The notes: a model not told the origin generated them from the sequence alone. A DNA stretch of 64,000 nt from Phytophthora sp. 'mugwort' (GCA_033558025.1 JAUCEF010000008.1:2666001-2730000); one strand, 5' to 3'. Shown: positions 43,652 to 55,834, counted from the first letter of the stretch. Numbers and translations: made by a program.

Positions 43652-45237
43652 GACACATCGATATCAAAACGGTAGAAGAGAAGACACGTAGCAAGATAAC
43701 AGCAATACAATCTGACTTGCGGGAGTTGTTATTATTGCTTGCTCGTAGAATGATTTTTTTGCGGAAAGGAGGAGCTTCTAATTGAATACAGAACTGAGTT
43801 TTCGGACTTCTGGTATCAACCGCTATGTTGCACAGTTGCCGCAACAGAAGATCTCGATTTTGGCAGCTAAAGATTGAGTATCGAAGGCTTGAAGCCAAGT
43901 TACCCCAGACATCATTAAGGATTGTTGGGTGCACGGGAATCAAACCTCGATCGATGTCGACAATATCGATGGGACGTATTTTCTGGTGCTAGTGCAATAT
44001 TCGTAGTAAAAAGTTCATTGGGGACCCGGCGTGGTGGCCCGCGGTGGTGGTGGCGGTGGGGGGTCGCAATTTGAAAAGCGACTATGGATATACTGAAAAT
44101 TGGGGACTATTGATACTGCTATGAATAAAACCAAATGGAATAAATTATTGAAAAGCAACCGCTTAGCTTAGATTAAAGTGACATGTACTGAATCGAGAGC
44201 AGTGTACTCGCAGAAAACTGCTGAAGGCGGTTTTCTTCTTGTAGTGTAGCTGGGGGAGGGTTGGATTATTGTGCCAATTCCGCTGAGAAAGGTACAAAAT
44301 GCAAATTGGGCGTCGCCCTCTTGGACAGTCTCCCCAGGCATCAAGACGATGGGGAGTGTCCGCATGGCGGGTACCAAAGCACCTCGTGCTTGATCGTTGA
44401 TGCGGCGCGAAATTTACGATTAATTGCCCCCTGATCGGTGATGAACCTTTCGCGTAGGCCACACGTGCTGCTACATCAGCAATGGCAGAGGCTCGGGCCC
44501 GGCGACCCAAGTGTTCAGGAATCCGTGGCAGCTTGCAGAACGATCTCACAAGCATCGCGGGCTTTGAAACCATTTTCTCAACGAGAGCTAACGATCTGGC
44601 GCACCACAGGACGTTGGAATGCCGTGAACTCTCCTTCTTCGATCAGTTGGCTATGAGCCTCATCGAAGTCATTGGTGATCGCACCCACTTCCAAACCTGA
44701 CGATGCGCGCAGCGCAGACAGAGTATCAGGCGTGTGGCTTTCGGGGGAACGGACTGGTGTGCGAAGCACACGGGGGTCAGGCTTTGGAGAGCGCGGAAGA
44801 CTCGTAGTTCATCTCCTCACCGAGGATCGCAGAGAGATCGTCTGGAAAGCGAGATGGCGTCGCCTAGACGTTCCGTCGCCGCTTGTTGGGTCTGACATTA
44901 CGCGGGGCCTGTGACGACGACGGTATTCGGAGTGATATACCCCCCCCCGCGTGAGTGGGACACGCGCTGGGAGCGAACGAGCTTCGAGGCCGTCAGCCGA
45001 GTGTGCGTTAGGCACCGGGGATCCCCTGGCGCTTTGATCGGACGGACGAGAATCGGGCCTTGGCACTGGTCGAAGGACCAAAAACCGTTATGGCTGGAAG
45101 TCGTGCACGAGGCCACGGCGGGTCATCTTCTTGAACTTGGAAAGTTCTCAAGCGAGATCTTGTGATGCCTAGTGACCAGCTGAACGACACCTCAGTTGAG
45201 GCAATGACGAGTGAGGACACGCGGTGGCGGGGGATGG
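43652..45237. other. Repeat-derived region, unassigned
   Basis: About 1.6 kb of frames on both strands (for example 44163-44573 minus, 44911-45165 plus) without recognised domains. Position and the purine-rich end just before 45238 suggest internal sequence of an LTR element, but I cannot name any protein in it. Confidence 0.35.
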
Positions 45238-45600
45238 TGTAACGGGGTTACTTTCCAGGTTATAGATTATGTGGGACATATATCCCCATCTACCTTATAC
45301 AGTTCTCAGTTAACAAGATCTCAGTAGGCGGCTTTACAGCCAATAGTTATGCATTATACCAGGCTAGATATTGAGCCCTATGCATTTACACCACAAGCGG
45401 CTCTGCCGCGCATAAGAAGAATACATTCAGTTTGCATTTTGAAGTAAAGAGCTCCTTTGCCTTGTTTAAGGTACTTTTGACTCGTGAAGTCCGTAAGTAG
45501 TCATCTTACATGTTCGTCTTAGTTCTTGTATAGAACCTAAGGTTATCCATCTGAAACAAGAGACTCTCTGATTCTGTGTCTTTCTCCGATGCTAAAGCCA
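45238..45600 (+). repeat. Possible LTR of a Gypsy-type element (start only)
   Basis: The sequence TGTAACGGGGTTAC begins right after a purine-rich stretch (GGCGGGGGATGG), the layout expected where a polypurine tract meets a 3' LTR. The LTR end and a second copy were not found, so the end given is nominal. Confidence 0.3.
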
Positions 45601-46101
45601 TTTGCAGCCCCGATGCAGTCTTCCTCTAGACTGAATGGCATGACGGCGAAATTCGGTGGCTTCTAGGTCTTCTTGCTCATGTGAGTAGCTTTTCCGCTGG
45701 TAAAACGTGGTATGCAGCAGTGTAGTGGGTGTGAGTTCGAAGCGGTTACGCATGTAACAGCGTGACGGCAATACCGCAAACAGCCTGCTGGGGGCTGCAG
45801 CACTAAGACGAAATTGAGTGCGCTGCGAAGTGAGGTGGGCAGGGGCCCCTAAATTCAAATCTACGCAGTTATAAAATTGCCGCCTACAAGTTCATTGGTC
45901 GTTTGTTGCAATTCGAATTTGAATTGACACCAAAGGGCAAATGGGGGGGGGCAAAGGTAGAGTTCCCCTTAACACCGACCAAGCATTTACAGCCCCACTG
46001 TTCCGGTGAGCTCTGACACCGGTGCGTTTTGCGCTCATAATCCCAGTCCGAAGCCAGCCTGGAACCCCTCCAGCCGATCGTACCACTCTTACACCGCCAT
46101 C

Positions 46102-47580
46102 ATGTTCCAAGAAGAAGCGTCTGGGCAGTTTGTATGCAACAGCTGGAGTCGTACCTACCGCAGCGATCATGGATTTACCAATCTCATCACTCACCTGCGT
46201 CACTTCCACCCAAGCTACGAGGTGGAGGCCGAGACAGCTCTCCGGGAGCAGAATGCGCTTCTTTGCACACTTTAGACACAAGAACAAGCGACATCTATCG
46301 GTGGCACAGTTGATAGTGATAGAGCGATTGCAGTTTTTGTTTTGCGAGCGAATACTGGTTCGCCAGAATTGCAAGATCAACAACATTATCAAGGAAACGC
46401 TGACTCGCTACATCGTGCCGCTGATCCAGCACGTTGATGGCCATATCAACCAGGTGCTGCCCAAGAAGTTTGGTATCGTCCTAGCTGTGACGGCTGCCAC
46501 TATGTCACCATATTTGCTGGTTTTGGCAGTGATGCACATGCGCGACCGACAAGGGACATGGACGAGGGTTAATATTAGGATTTGGAGTCTCGCGCTGCTG
46601 GTGTTTTCTTCGGCCTACGACCAAGAGGATATCGGGTACAGAGCCTCTACATCTCATCGCTGACACTCTATCGCGCTTTTAACGGTCGCGGGCGTCCGTG
46701 GTCTTTGTGGTCGCGAAAATTGCGGTGTCAATCAGTACACTGCGCACCGCGCCGGTGCAATTCCGCTAATCGGATGGACTAGTCATCGGTTTCACCTCGC
46801 CATGACGGATATTCTCGCGCTGAAAGATCCACTGGTGACGTGCGTATCCATGAGTTCATGAAGCGCCTATCCGTGATGCGATGCTTCACAAGATTGCGCC
46901 GATCGCTTCGGTGCTTCGCAATTTCACGCAGTGCTCCAGTCCGTACTCAGTGGTCGACCCCTACGTTGTTTTAGTGCCATCTCCTTTAAAGATCGATCAT
47001 GCGCCGTTGCTGGCTATGGCCTCAAGGCCTATCTACCATGCCGCCGCGAGACTGATCGTGCCAAGGCACTGCGTGGATATGAAGGAGTTAGAGGGTTTAC
47101 GCGGACGCTACAGAAGTCCACTCTCACCTTGATAGGCGACCACAGGTTGCTTCTCCATGTTGTGGCAAGGTATCCGCAGCTGGAATCCCGGTTGGGACCG
47201 GCTGCTGTCATTATCAACAACTCGCAGCTGGGATCGGTGGTCATCAACAGCGCCGTGAAACGCTCAAGTCGGCTGAGCGGGCTGCTTGTGCGATGTTCAT
47301 GTTGACGAACAGTGGACGGAACTGATGAATGGGTGAAGAAGAACAATCATTTATCCGTAATGCGTTCAAGCGCCGGAAGTCGAGCCGTCGTATGCGCTAC
47401 ATGGACGTCGGCTTCGCTCCGCCAATATCTAACGAGTGTAAGCGGTTTTTCTCGGCCGCAAAGCCCGTTCTTATCGATTTACGCAAAAAATATGCAGGCT
47501 GCAGGCGGCGATGTTTTTTTTTCTTCACGATAGCGAGTTGTGGCTGTACACGGTAGAAGACATTAGAAAACGAGCTTAAT
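46102..47580 (+). pseudogene. hAT transposase pseudogene (copy B)
   Basis: Begins MFQEEASGQFVCNSWSRTY, then SDHGFTNLITHLRHFHPSY, a BED-like zinc finger with one Cys changed to Ser. The C-terminal hAT dimerisation region is clear near 47370-47480 (RRMRYMDVGFAPPISNECK, then RFFSAAKPVL and DLRKKY). The middle is broken by stops at several points and shifts frame. It is not close to copy A at 39929; the C-terminal motif is APPISNE rather than PPTSNIF. Confidence 0.75.
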
Positions 47581-47996
47581 CAAAATGCTTGCAATAAAAT
47601 TCAATTATTAATTTGTGTTCTGTCTTAAGAATTATTCAATTAATTAGTTTATTGTACTCGAATGTATTTTTTATTGCACCAAAATTATGCGCACTTAGCC
47701 GAAAATAGCAGTTTGTATAGAGATATCATATAATTTCCTACTACATGGCTGTATGAAATCTCACAGTGAAACGGAAAAATATCTGTCATAGCAAGTGTGG
47801 TGTGCTCTACGACCGCATCTCTCCATCTCGAGTGGCGCCAAACCAGAACTCGTGTAGCCACCGCATGCTGACTAAATTCTATCTTCTCCATACCTAGTAG
47901 ACAGGAATGGAGGACTTCTTCAGCAGGTACGTGGCTGCACGAGTTCTGGCTTTATCTCGAGTGACGTTCAGGATCTCGTATATAATGGTGGCAGTC

Positions 47997-48022
47997 CACT
48001 ACAATGTTTACACATTGTAGTG
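47997..48022. repeat. 26-bp hairpin, 11-bp perfect arms
   Basis: CACTACAATGT and its exact reverse complement are separated by TTAC. It lies 48 bp downstream of a second inverted repeat. Confidence 0.8.
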
Positions 48023-49110
48023 TACAGGTCTGCGAATCGCTGGCTAGGAAGCATGGTGCTGGTGACCTGAATGTGGCCAGCGAAGCCCGCCTTGTGCAGA
48101 CCATTGCTGTCGAGAAAGGCCTGCCGTCCGCCTCGAGCGACGAGGTAAACGTAAAAAAGTGTACACTATCGCGATCATATCATACACATATAACTATGAA
48201 GGACTGCATGCTGAATCTGTAATCTGACGCTAGGTTGGTGCAAAAAAATTCAACATGATTCCTGCAAGTACAGGTACATGTAGCGTGCATAAATCGCGGC
48301 AGCATCACGCGGGTGCATGGACATGCACCACTAATTGCATCCACCCACAGTGTGACGAGAAGCTACGTCTTCGAGAGGTAGTGCAACGCACTGTACCATG
48401 CCATCCCAGTAGAAAGCTCGAACCGAGACAGACTTCGTTGCAGCGATAGCAAGTCAATCGGGCACAGCCCAAACGAAAAATTTTGGTTTTTGCCAATCGG
48501 TGTTGACGGCTCCTACGGAGGCACAAAGCATGTTGTTTGGGCCTAAAAGTAAAAGTGGGTATGACCGTACCCACTTTAGAGTGGCGCAGAGCCAGGGGTC
48601 CGCTTGCGAGAGAAAGGGGTCCGAATGCGTCTCCTTGGATAGAATAACATTAAGACTTATTTTCACTAATGAAGTCAGTGGGGTCATGTACGTCAGAAGC
48701 GTTAGCCCCTTTAGAAGGAAGTGGACTTCCTAATCCTGGGGTGCCATATGGATACGGCTCCGCGACACGCAAACGTGGGTGGATGGATGGCCGCACAAGT
48801 TGTCCGACAATACGTTGCACAGCAACGTGCAGTCCGAAAGCTCCAGGCGGACAACATTGTTGAATGCTCAAGCCTTGCTCTGGGTAAACCGCCACAGCCA
48901 ATGCCAAGGGCGAGAGGCAGTCGGGAACTTTCGCTGTTTGTTCGGCCTCGAGGTTGATGTGGCTGGGTTCGGGCTGGGGCGCCTCCGAAGCCGCATAGCC
49001 TGCAGCCCTGCATGCTGCACTACAGCCCACGAGTTCAATCGCCATTTGTGCCAATACCTTTTAATAAGCGTAAGCAGCAAACTGTTGTACTGTATCGCTT
49101 GTTTGAAGTG

Positions 49111-49153
49111 TCAACTCACGTACAGTGTACAGTAGTAGTGCTACGTGAGTTGA
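49111..49153. repeat. Inverted repeat with 12-bp perfect arms
   Basis: TCAACTCACGTA at 49111-49122 pairs with TACGTGAGTTGA at 49142-49153. A second imperfect stem follows at 49212-49262. The pair lies 3' of the PDR copy 2 gene. Confidence 0.8.
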
Positions 49154-49477
49154 ACTCGCTCGGCTCAACTTACCAGTATGTACTCAACTCAATGTAGTGA
49201 GATGGCTTAATGTATTCGTAGTACTACTTCAGTACAAAATACTACTATGTAGTATACGAATAACTTACTGTATACTAAAAGTGGTTCGCGTATGCAATTC
49301 GAGATAATACTTGGCGTTACTATTCATGAATTCGAGGAAAGTAGAGAAGACAAAACAAAACATGTGAATGTAGTAATCAAACAAAATCTACTTCGCAGAC
49401 AAGTTAATGCAGCTAGCAGCTCTCTCTCACTGCTAATCATCAATCTCTCGGTACACGTTTGGCTTCAACGTCGCCCC

Positions 49478-52400
49478 TTATCTCTTGAGGTGGCTCACGT
49501 ACTTGAACGTGAGGTAAATGGCCACCTGCAGCACAGCCCATATCACAATAAGACCGACCATGAAGTTGTACTTGCGGTTCGGTCGGAAGTCGTACGTCTC
49601 CTCGATATACTGCGCCACCGTCATTTCAGACGTAACACCGTTCTCAGTAACCGAAATGATGTCCTGAACCTCACCGAACTGCACGCCCACAAGCGCTGAC
49701 AGCGAGTAACTCGACGGCATCAGGTATGTGAACCACTTGTAACCCGCCTTCATGGCAGGACGCGGCAACAGGTAGCCCGAAAACAAGTTGAACAGACACG
49801 ACAGTGCACCCACCGCCACGTTCGCCACCTTCTCGTTCGGCATCAGCGCAGACATCCACTGACCCACGTACGTACACGCCGATGTGTAGAGGTAGAAGAC
49901 GAACATGAAGAAGACGAAGTCGCCAGCATTGTCACTCCAGCCCACCAGCCAGTACTCGATCGCCACGAACAGGACAATCACAATGATCAGATACGGCACC
50001 TCTGCGAACCACAGCGACAGACTGTATGGCAATGGACCGTAGTAGTTCGACATCCGTTCGCGGTAAAACACAGCACGCTCAGCACACGTCACCTCCAGCA
50101 CCGTCATGAGGTTGATCACACCGATGAAGTCCATACTGTTGTAAATGAGACCGATGTGCGAGTTGATACGCTTGACGCTGTCAGCAGAAAGCTGGTAGAA
50201 CGTCGTGCCGAAAATGATACCGAACAGCGGGAAGAGGAACATGCGCATGAAGTTGTACTGCGGGTTGCGCCAGTACGTGAGCTGCTGCTTCTTAGCGAGT
50301 TGACCAAGCTGGTTTACGAAGCCTGTCGCGATCGGCGTGTAGTTAAGTGTCGAGTGACACACAAAGTCGTCTGACTTTTCAGCTAACAGCAGTGTGCGCT
50401 CGCGATTAGACTTGTAAAGCTCGCTGTTCCTGTACTCCAACGAGTAGTCCTTCACGTCGCGACCGATACCAGCTCCGATCACTTCCAGCATGTATGTGGC
50501 CGGGTTGTATTGCGGACGGATCTCCATCGTGCCAGGGATTGAAGCGAAGTACTCGAGCAACTTCACCGAGTCCACACCAAGGTCCCCAAAGTAAGCCGTG
50601 TAGCCACCACGCTGCAGCAGGAGGAGACCATCGAACAGCTCGAAGATCGAAATACTCGGCTGGTGGATTGTGCACAGCACCGTACGACCTGTGCGGGCAA
50701 TCGACTGCACACCGCGCATCACGATCAGAGCCGAACGAGCGTCCAACCCACTCGTCGGCTCATCCAGGAACAGAATGCTCGGGTTCGCCACCACCTCCAC
50801 GCCGATCGTCACGCGCTTCTTCTGCTCCACAGACAGACCACCAACCATTGCGCCCGAGATTGCCGTCAACTCCAGCAGATCGAGTGTTTCATGCACCAAG
50901 TTCATGCGCTGTTCCTTCGTGAAGTTCGGGGGCAAACGCAGGTTAGCCGAGAACACCAGCGCCTCATAGATCGTCGCAGCCTCCGAGTGGATGTCCATCT
51001 GCTCGCAGTACGCCGTGATGCGACTGAAGTTCGCAGGGTTCTTCGGTTCTCCGTTCACGATAATGTCGCCGACAATGCGGCCACCCGTCTTGCGTCCAGC
51101 GATCACGTCCATCAACGTCGTCTTACCAGCACCTGTAGCACCCATGAGCGCGACCATGCGGCCAGGCTCGAAATGCGCCGTAATGCCGCGCAAGAGTTGC
51201 TTCTCCTCGCCTGACGGCAACGTCACAAAGTACTCGAGATCCTTGATGCACAGATTTGACGGCGTGAACGGCAGACCGCCGCCATTGCCCGACTTGACGT
51301 CGGCGTCAGGTCCCGGTGTGCTCACCTCCACGTACACGTTGTCCTCTCCAGAATCGTTGTCAGTCATAGGCTTCACGCTCACACCCTTGTACTTCTCGTA
51401 GCGAATGTAGTGGAGCGCAAGACCATTCAGCGTCGTGAACAGGAAGTAGTATGCCAAGAGGACGATGACACCGAACCAAATGTACTCCGTACCCTCCGAG
51501 ATCGAGAAGCTGTTCAGCAGCGTTTGACTTTCGACAGGCGTGTAGCGATCGCTCGAGAACTCCGACAGCATGTTACTGCGCAGCGCCCAGGAAACAGGAG
51601 AGAACCAGTACATCCAGATCCAGTAGTCCGGGATCAGGTCCGCCAGGATGATATTACCCGAGAACAAGAGGAAGAAGCTCACAGAGATCGAAGCAAGCGC
51701 CTGACCAACCGTAATGCTCGGTGACAAAGCACTTAGCATCGTCATGTACGCGCTGATAGCGTGTTGGAAGCACACAAGCACCAGGAAGAAGACGATATAC
51801 TTCTCGAACGTCCGGGTCAGTCCACTCATGAAGTAGAAGAACGTGCCCAGAACGAACGAGACAACCAGGTTGACTGGGACCTGCACCACACTCTCAGCAA
51901 TAGCGTATGATGTCGTACGGAAGAAGTTGCGCGAACGTTGCTTGTAAAAGACCTTGCGTAGCTGGAACGAAATGGTGATTTGCTGCCACGCCTGACGCTG
52001 GAACAGTGCGATACTGAAGAAGATCATACGCAGGTAGTACGTCGAGCTCACGTTGTAGTAGATCATACCGAGCACGAGACCGACGATAATGGCCTCAATA
52101 ACCTTACCCCACAAAAGCGGAGGGTCACGTAGCCAGATGAGCTTCTGACGGTTGAACAGCAGCAACGTGCTGGGGACAAACGCTAGTCCGAACTCGGATT
52201 TCTCCTTCGAACGGGCCAGATTGGCAACACTTTTAGCCTTCTTGAAATCCTCGGGGCTTTCGAACTGGTGCTCGTTGAATCCCTTGCCAATCGCCTCGTG
52301 GGTCTTGCGGTAAATGGTCGACTGGCAGAAGCAATTGTTGAAGTCTTCGGATGATACAGGCAAGTCCTTGTTCGGGACGTTGCCGTTCGCATAGCGATGG

Positions 52401-53551
52401 CCACGGCCCGACGTCACCTCAATCAGGAAATCGGCAGGATCGACACGCGGCGGGCACGTGAAGCCGAGGCCCTGGAAGTAATCCAGGATCTCCGTACGCG
52501 GACCGTGGTAGACCATGTGACCCTCATTGATCATCAGAATATCATCGAACATTTCCACCACCTCGGGCGTCGGCTGCAACAGTGCAACAATTGATGAACC
52601 GCCGAGGGTTTTGCACCACGTGCGCATCGACTTGATGATGTCGAATGTGGCGGCACTATCCAGACCCGTAGAGATTTCATCGCACAGGAACAGGCTCTGG
52701 CCGCCCACCAGCACTTCACCGACAGTCACACGCTTTCGCTCACCGCCACTCACACCTCGCAGCAGAGCGTCACCGACGACCGTGTCGGCGCAGTTCTCCA
52801 GCCCCAGAACCTGCAGAAACAGCTCCGTACGCAGCGCCGCGATGTCGCGCATCTCTTCGGGCTGGTCTTCTGGACGTCCATTGACACACATGTCCGCGAA
52901 CTTGAACGTCTCACGGACAGTCAGCGTCGGGACGTGATTGTCCACCTGGTCGACGAGACCCACGAGCTTGATCAGGTCAATCTCGTCGCCCTTCAAGCCC
53001 GAGTACAGGATTTCTCCACCGATCTCCGTCTGCTTATTGTCCTGTAGCTTGCCGGCCAGCGCCTTGAGGAACGTCGACTTACCAGCGCCCGGGTTGGCCA
53101 GAATCAGCGTCATGGAACCTGGCTTGATGATGCCGCTCATCGGGTGCAGCGCATTCTTGGTCGTCATGGGCACCTTCTGCCACGGTGTGAAGATGGAGCT
53201 CAGGCGGGAACCCACCGTGCCGTGGGCGCCGATCTCAGCCGGCACCTGTACCGAGAACGACAGGTTCTCGAAGCGTACCTCAGGCGTGGGCAGCAGCAGG
53301 TTAATCTTGCGCGACAGGTGGTCGTACTTCTTGTAGAAGCGCTCAAGGCCACCGTTAAGCATCGTGTCGAGGTCGTCGGCACGAAGTGTACTGTAGCGAC
53401 TGGCCATGGTGTCATGATTGTGCGAGTACGGGTCCTGTAGGCTGCGAAAGTTGAGCGAGCGGTAGACTGCCGGCACTTCTTCGCCGTTGTCGTTAGCCTC
53501 CGGCTGTAGAAGGCTGGCCGTAGCCTCGTTCTTCTTGTCCGCCGTGGCCAT
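49478..53551 (-). CDS. Full-size PDR-type ABCG transporter (copy 2)
   Basis: About 1,357 residues from ATG 53551 (MATADKKNEATASLLQPE). The architecture equals copy 1 at 31808 and most blocks align without gaps. First NBD: Walker A NPGAGKSTFLKAL near 155, signature VSGGERKRV, LFLCDEISTGLD. Second NBD: GATGAGKTTLMDV near 800, [23 protein letters not shown]. It ends KYVSHLKR. The frame continues upstream to an ATG at 53830, but that Pro/Arg-rich extension has no counterpart in copy 1 or the third copy, so I start at 53551. It likely exports hydrophobic toxic compounds at the plasma membrane. It lies head-to-head with the broken copy at 55835 and shares a block of apparently identical sequence with it. 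Confidence 0.94.
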   Translation of the reverse strand: MATADKKNEATASLLQPEANDNGEEVPAVYRSLNFRSLQDPYSHNHDTMASRYSTLRADDLDTMLNGGLERFYKKYDHLSRKINLLLPTPEVRFENLSFSVQVPAEIGAHGTVGSRLSSIFTPWQKVPMTTKNALHPMSGIIKPGSMTLILANPGAGKSTFLKALAGKLQDNKQTEIGGEILYSGLKGDEIDLIKLVGLVDQVDNHVPTLTVRETFKFADMCVNGRPEDQPEEMRDIAALRTELFLQVLGLENCADTVVGDALLRGVSGGERKRVTVGEVLVGGQSLFLCDEISTGLDSAATFDIIKSMRTWCKTLGGSSIVALLQPTPEVVEMFDDILMINEGHMVYHGPRTEILDYFQGLGFTCPPRVDPADFLIEVTSGRGHRYANGNVPNKDLPVSSEDFNNCFCQSTIYRKTHEAIGKGFNEHQFESPEDFKKAKSVANLARSKEKSEFGLAFVPSTLLLFNRQKLIWLRDPPLLWGKVIEAIIVGLVLGMIYYNVSSTYYLRMIFFSIALFQRQAWQQITISFQLRKVFYKQRSRNFFRTTSYAIAESVVQVPVNLVVSFVLGTFFYFMSGLTRTFEKYIVFFLVLVCFQHAISAYMTMLSALSPSITVGQALASISVSFFLLFSGNIILADLIPDYWIWMYWFSPVSWALRSNMLSEFSSDRYTPVESQTLLNSFSISEGTEYIWFGVIVLLAYYFLFTTLNGLALHYIRYEKYKGVSVKPMTDNDSGEDNVYVEVSTPGPDADVKSGNGGGLPFTPSNLCIKDLEYFVTLPSGEEKQLLRGITAHFEPGRMVALMGATGAGKTTLMDVIAGRKTGGRIVGDIIVNGEPKNPANFSRITAYCEQMDIHSEAATIYEALVFSANLRLPPNFTKEQRMNLVHETLDLLELTAISGAMVGGLSVEQKKRVTIGVEVVANPSILFLDEPTSGLDARSALIVMRGVQSIARTGRTVLCTIHQPSISIFELFDGLLLLQRGGYTAYFGDLGVDSVKLLEYFASIPGTMEIRPQYNPATYMLEVIGAGIGRDVKDYSLEYRNSELYKSNRERTLLLAEKSDDFVCHSTLNYTPIATGFVNQLGQLAKKQQLTYWRNPQYNFMRMFLFPLFGIIFGTTFYQLSADSVKRINSHIGLIYNSMDFIGVINLMTVLEVTCAERAVFYRERMSNYYGPLPYSLSLWFAEVPYLIIVIVLFVAIEYWLVGWSDNAGDFVFFMFVFYLYTSACTYVGQWMSALMPNEKVANVAVGALSCLFNLFSGYLLPRPAMKAGYKWFTYLMPSSYSLSALVGVQFGEVQDIISVTENGVTSEMTVAQYIEETYDFRPNRKYNFMVGLIVIWAVLQVAIYLTFKYVSHLKR

Positions 53552-55834
53552 GGCGTTTGGTCGTCTTGGTCTGGACTGGGGCTCTTCTATTCGGATAGGG
53601 GGCGAAGGCTGGCTTGGCGTCCACCGAGGCAAATTGAAGAGTGAAGCGTTGGGTGGCGCCGGCGGCGAGCGCGGACAAGGCGAGCGACCGAGGAGTGAAG
53701 GCTGGCGAAGGCGCGGCTGGGGAAGGGGCAGCGTCTTTTTTGATAGGCTTGTACGTGGCAGGGTTAGGCGACGATACGATTTAACGACGTTTGACTTGCA
53801 CAGTGTCATACGTGCAGCGTCGGGGCACATTTCATTCAGGCCCGACTATGCACGCTTGCCAATTGGTACCTTTACCGGTCATTTCGATGCAAAGACTGGC
53901 CAGAACGGTTTCAAATTTGAAACGACTGAAAGGTCGCGGCCGATCGGGATAGGGCGAACGCGAGATGCAGTGTGGCAGATCGCGGCCGATTAATCACCAG
54001 CATGTGTTCCAGCGCCTGTCAAACGGAACGCAGGAATTGCCCTGAACGGATTAACTTCGCGGGAGATATCTTGCCTCGCTCCAGGCTGGAGTCCAGCTGG
54101 GCAAGCGAGCAGAAACAATGCGGCAGGATCTTGTTCCGGCCTCCGCTGTAAATTTTACTTGTAAACTACAATGTACAGTAGTGGCTTCAACTACCGATCA
54201 GCAAATCAAAGCGCAGCGGAGCTAGTCGGGCAAGGGTTTACCCAGCGCCCTACGCCATCGCAGACGTAAAGAAGTGGTGGCCGTCTTTTGAATGCGAGCA
54301 GCGTCGCTGTGAGCATGCTGCTTCGCCAGCATCTAGCTTCGGCCGCAGCCAAGCATGGCAGTCGCGGTAGAAGCCTCTCAAGATTGCGGGCGAACGGGCG
54401 GTTGCGTTTACTAAGTACCCAAAACGATATCTTCCGGTCGGTTATTTTGGGTGATGGAAAAGCATCTGATTGGAAGAAAAGGGTATGAGACAGAACCGGG
54501 GCATCCAAGATTCAATCGGGCACCAAACATGCGAAATTTTGGGCTGTCCTGTTAGACCGGCTTGATTCTCTCCGCAATTGCGGCACAATTGCACAATTTG
54601 TGCGGTACATAGGCGATGTTCAGCACTTTGAGTCGCGCTCTCCAGCGCCGGTCGGACAGGTGGCTCCGTGAGGTTTGCTTGCGTTTACAACTTCAGAAGC
54701 AGAGACTGAAGTTTGGTATAGTGGACCGTAGTACTGTGTGGTTGTGCGTGGCACCTCCACACGCCTCTGGGAGCTCGTCACCTTGCATAGCGTACCTTTT
54801 CGACCTCTGAATGCGGTACTCGTTGCGCCAACAACGCCTCGACGGTCGGTCCCGACGGTCTGGATGTACAGTACAGGCTTGAGGCCTCGATTGCACGTTG
54901 GGATCTTCTGCCTCGACTACATTGTAACGTTATATTGATAATCTTGCCGATGAGGCCGATCCAAAAAAAATGTAGGTCTCGTTTCCTACGGGGATTTACG
55001 AACTAGCGCCATGGCGCCATGGCGCCAGCGGCGTCCTGGTCCATGACACTGACGCGTTGTTGCGTGAAAACACGATCGATCGGGGTTGGGCCCGCACGAA
55101 GAGCCAGAAGTTACGAAGCAAGAAATACCAGAGACGTCGACGTACATTAGTGGCGGCACGTAGTTGCTGTAGAAGTAGAAGAGCCTTGGGCATCCTGTCG
55201 TGGTCGCATTTTGCACTGCAAAGGTGCTACAATTGCAGCGTGTTGCCCTTGGCGCCCAGAATCGCCAGCCGCGCCACACCAGCTGGAGCAGCGACAGCAT
55301 GAAGCGCGCAAATCGCAAATACACCGTAAGCATCGCTGCCGACAATCCCAAACTGATATTTCCCCTCCCAAAACCGCTAAATAGAAAAATGTCATTTATC
55401 CATCACCTCACTTCAACATACCGGCTGAACCCATATCTTTATCGGCGCCAACCTGAGCTCCTCTATCACGCAATTTTCAGATATGTTAACCCTGAGTGCT
55501 TGCCAGATAGCTCGCCTCTTTTTTCTGTAGGTACAATACAAGAGCACGGGATCGCCGTCGCTCCAAAACACAGAATGTAGCACCATATATCTAACCAAGA
55601 ATTATTAATAACTCATTAATCACCAACGCTCTCGGTATGCACGTTGCGAAGCAAGCAGTAAAGACCCGAGCTTAGACGAAAGCCTTGCTTGCGCTTGTTA
55701 GGCTTGCTTCCATTAAGAAGATGACACCGCCAAGGATCGTGGTTACGGCCATAGCCACGCTCACTGAACCCGTGGCTTGGTCTCCCCTTATCACTCTTCG
55801 ATTTCCGCTACCCCAACCAGCTTTTGAGCCAACC
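53552..55834. other. Spacer between head-to-head PDR copies
   Basis: About 2.3 kb holding the promoter of copy 2. No gene is supported; the minus frame 54986-55351 has hydrophobic stretches but no recognised domain. Small features are a perfect palindrome GTTTCAAATTTGAAAC at 53908-53923, TCGCGGCCGAT occurring twice near 53934 and 53979, and overlapping GGCGCCAT units near 55007-55027. Confidence 0.5.

Larger units (their letters stand above)
47581..49477. other. Intergenic with clustered small inverted repeats
   Basis: About 1.9 kb without a supported gene. The minus frame 48650-49054 (134 codons) is open but has no domain. The region holds several hairpins: arms at 47843-47861 and 47931-47949; 47997-48022; 48552-48577; 49111-49122 with 49142-49153; and 49212-49226 with 49249-49262. 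Confidence 0.5.

Noticed and set aside
48650..49054. 134-codon minus frame
   Set aside because: No domain recognised; overlapping frames on both strands are equally open.
50663..51401. Long plus-strand frames opposite PDR copy 2 (also 52527-52937) and minus frames opposite copy 3 (56351-56761)
   Set aside because: They are antisense shadows caused by strong codon bias; the same shadows recur in the paralogues and encode no domain.
53552..53830. 93-residue N-terminal extension of PDR copy 2 from an ATG at 53830
   Set aside because: The Pro/Arg-rich stretch has no counterpart in copies 1 or 3; homology begins at MATADKK.
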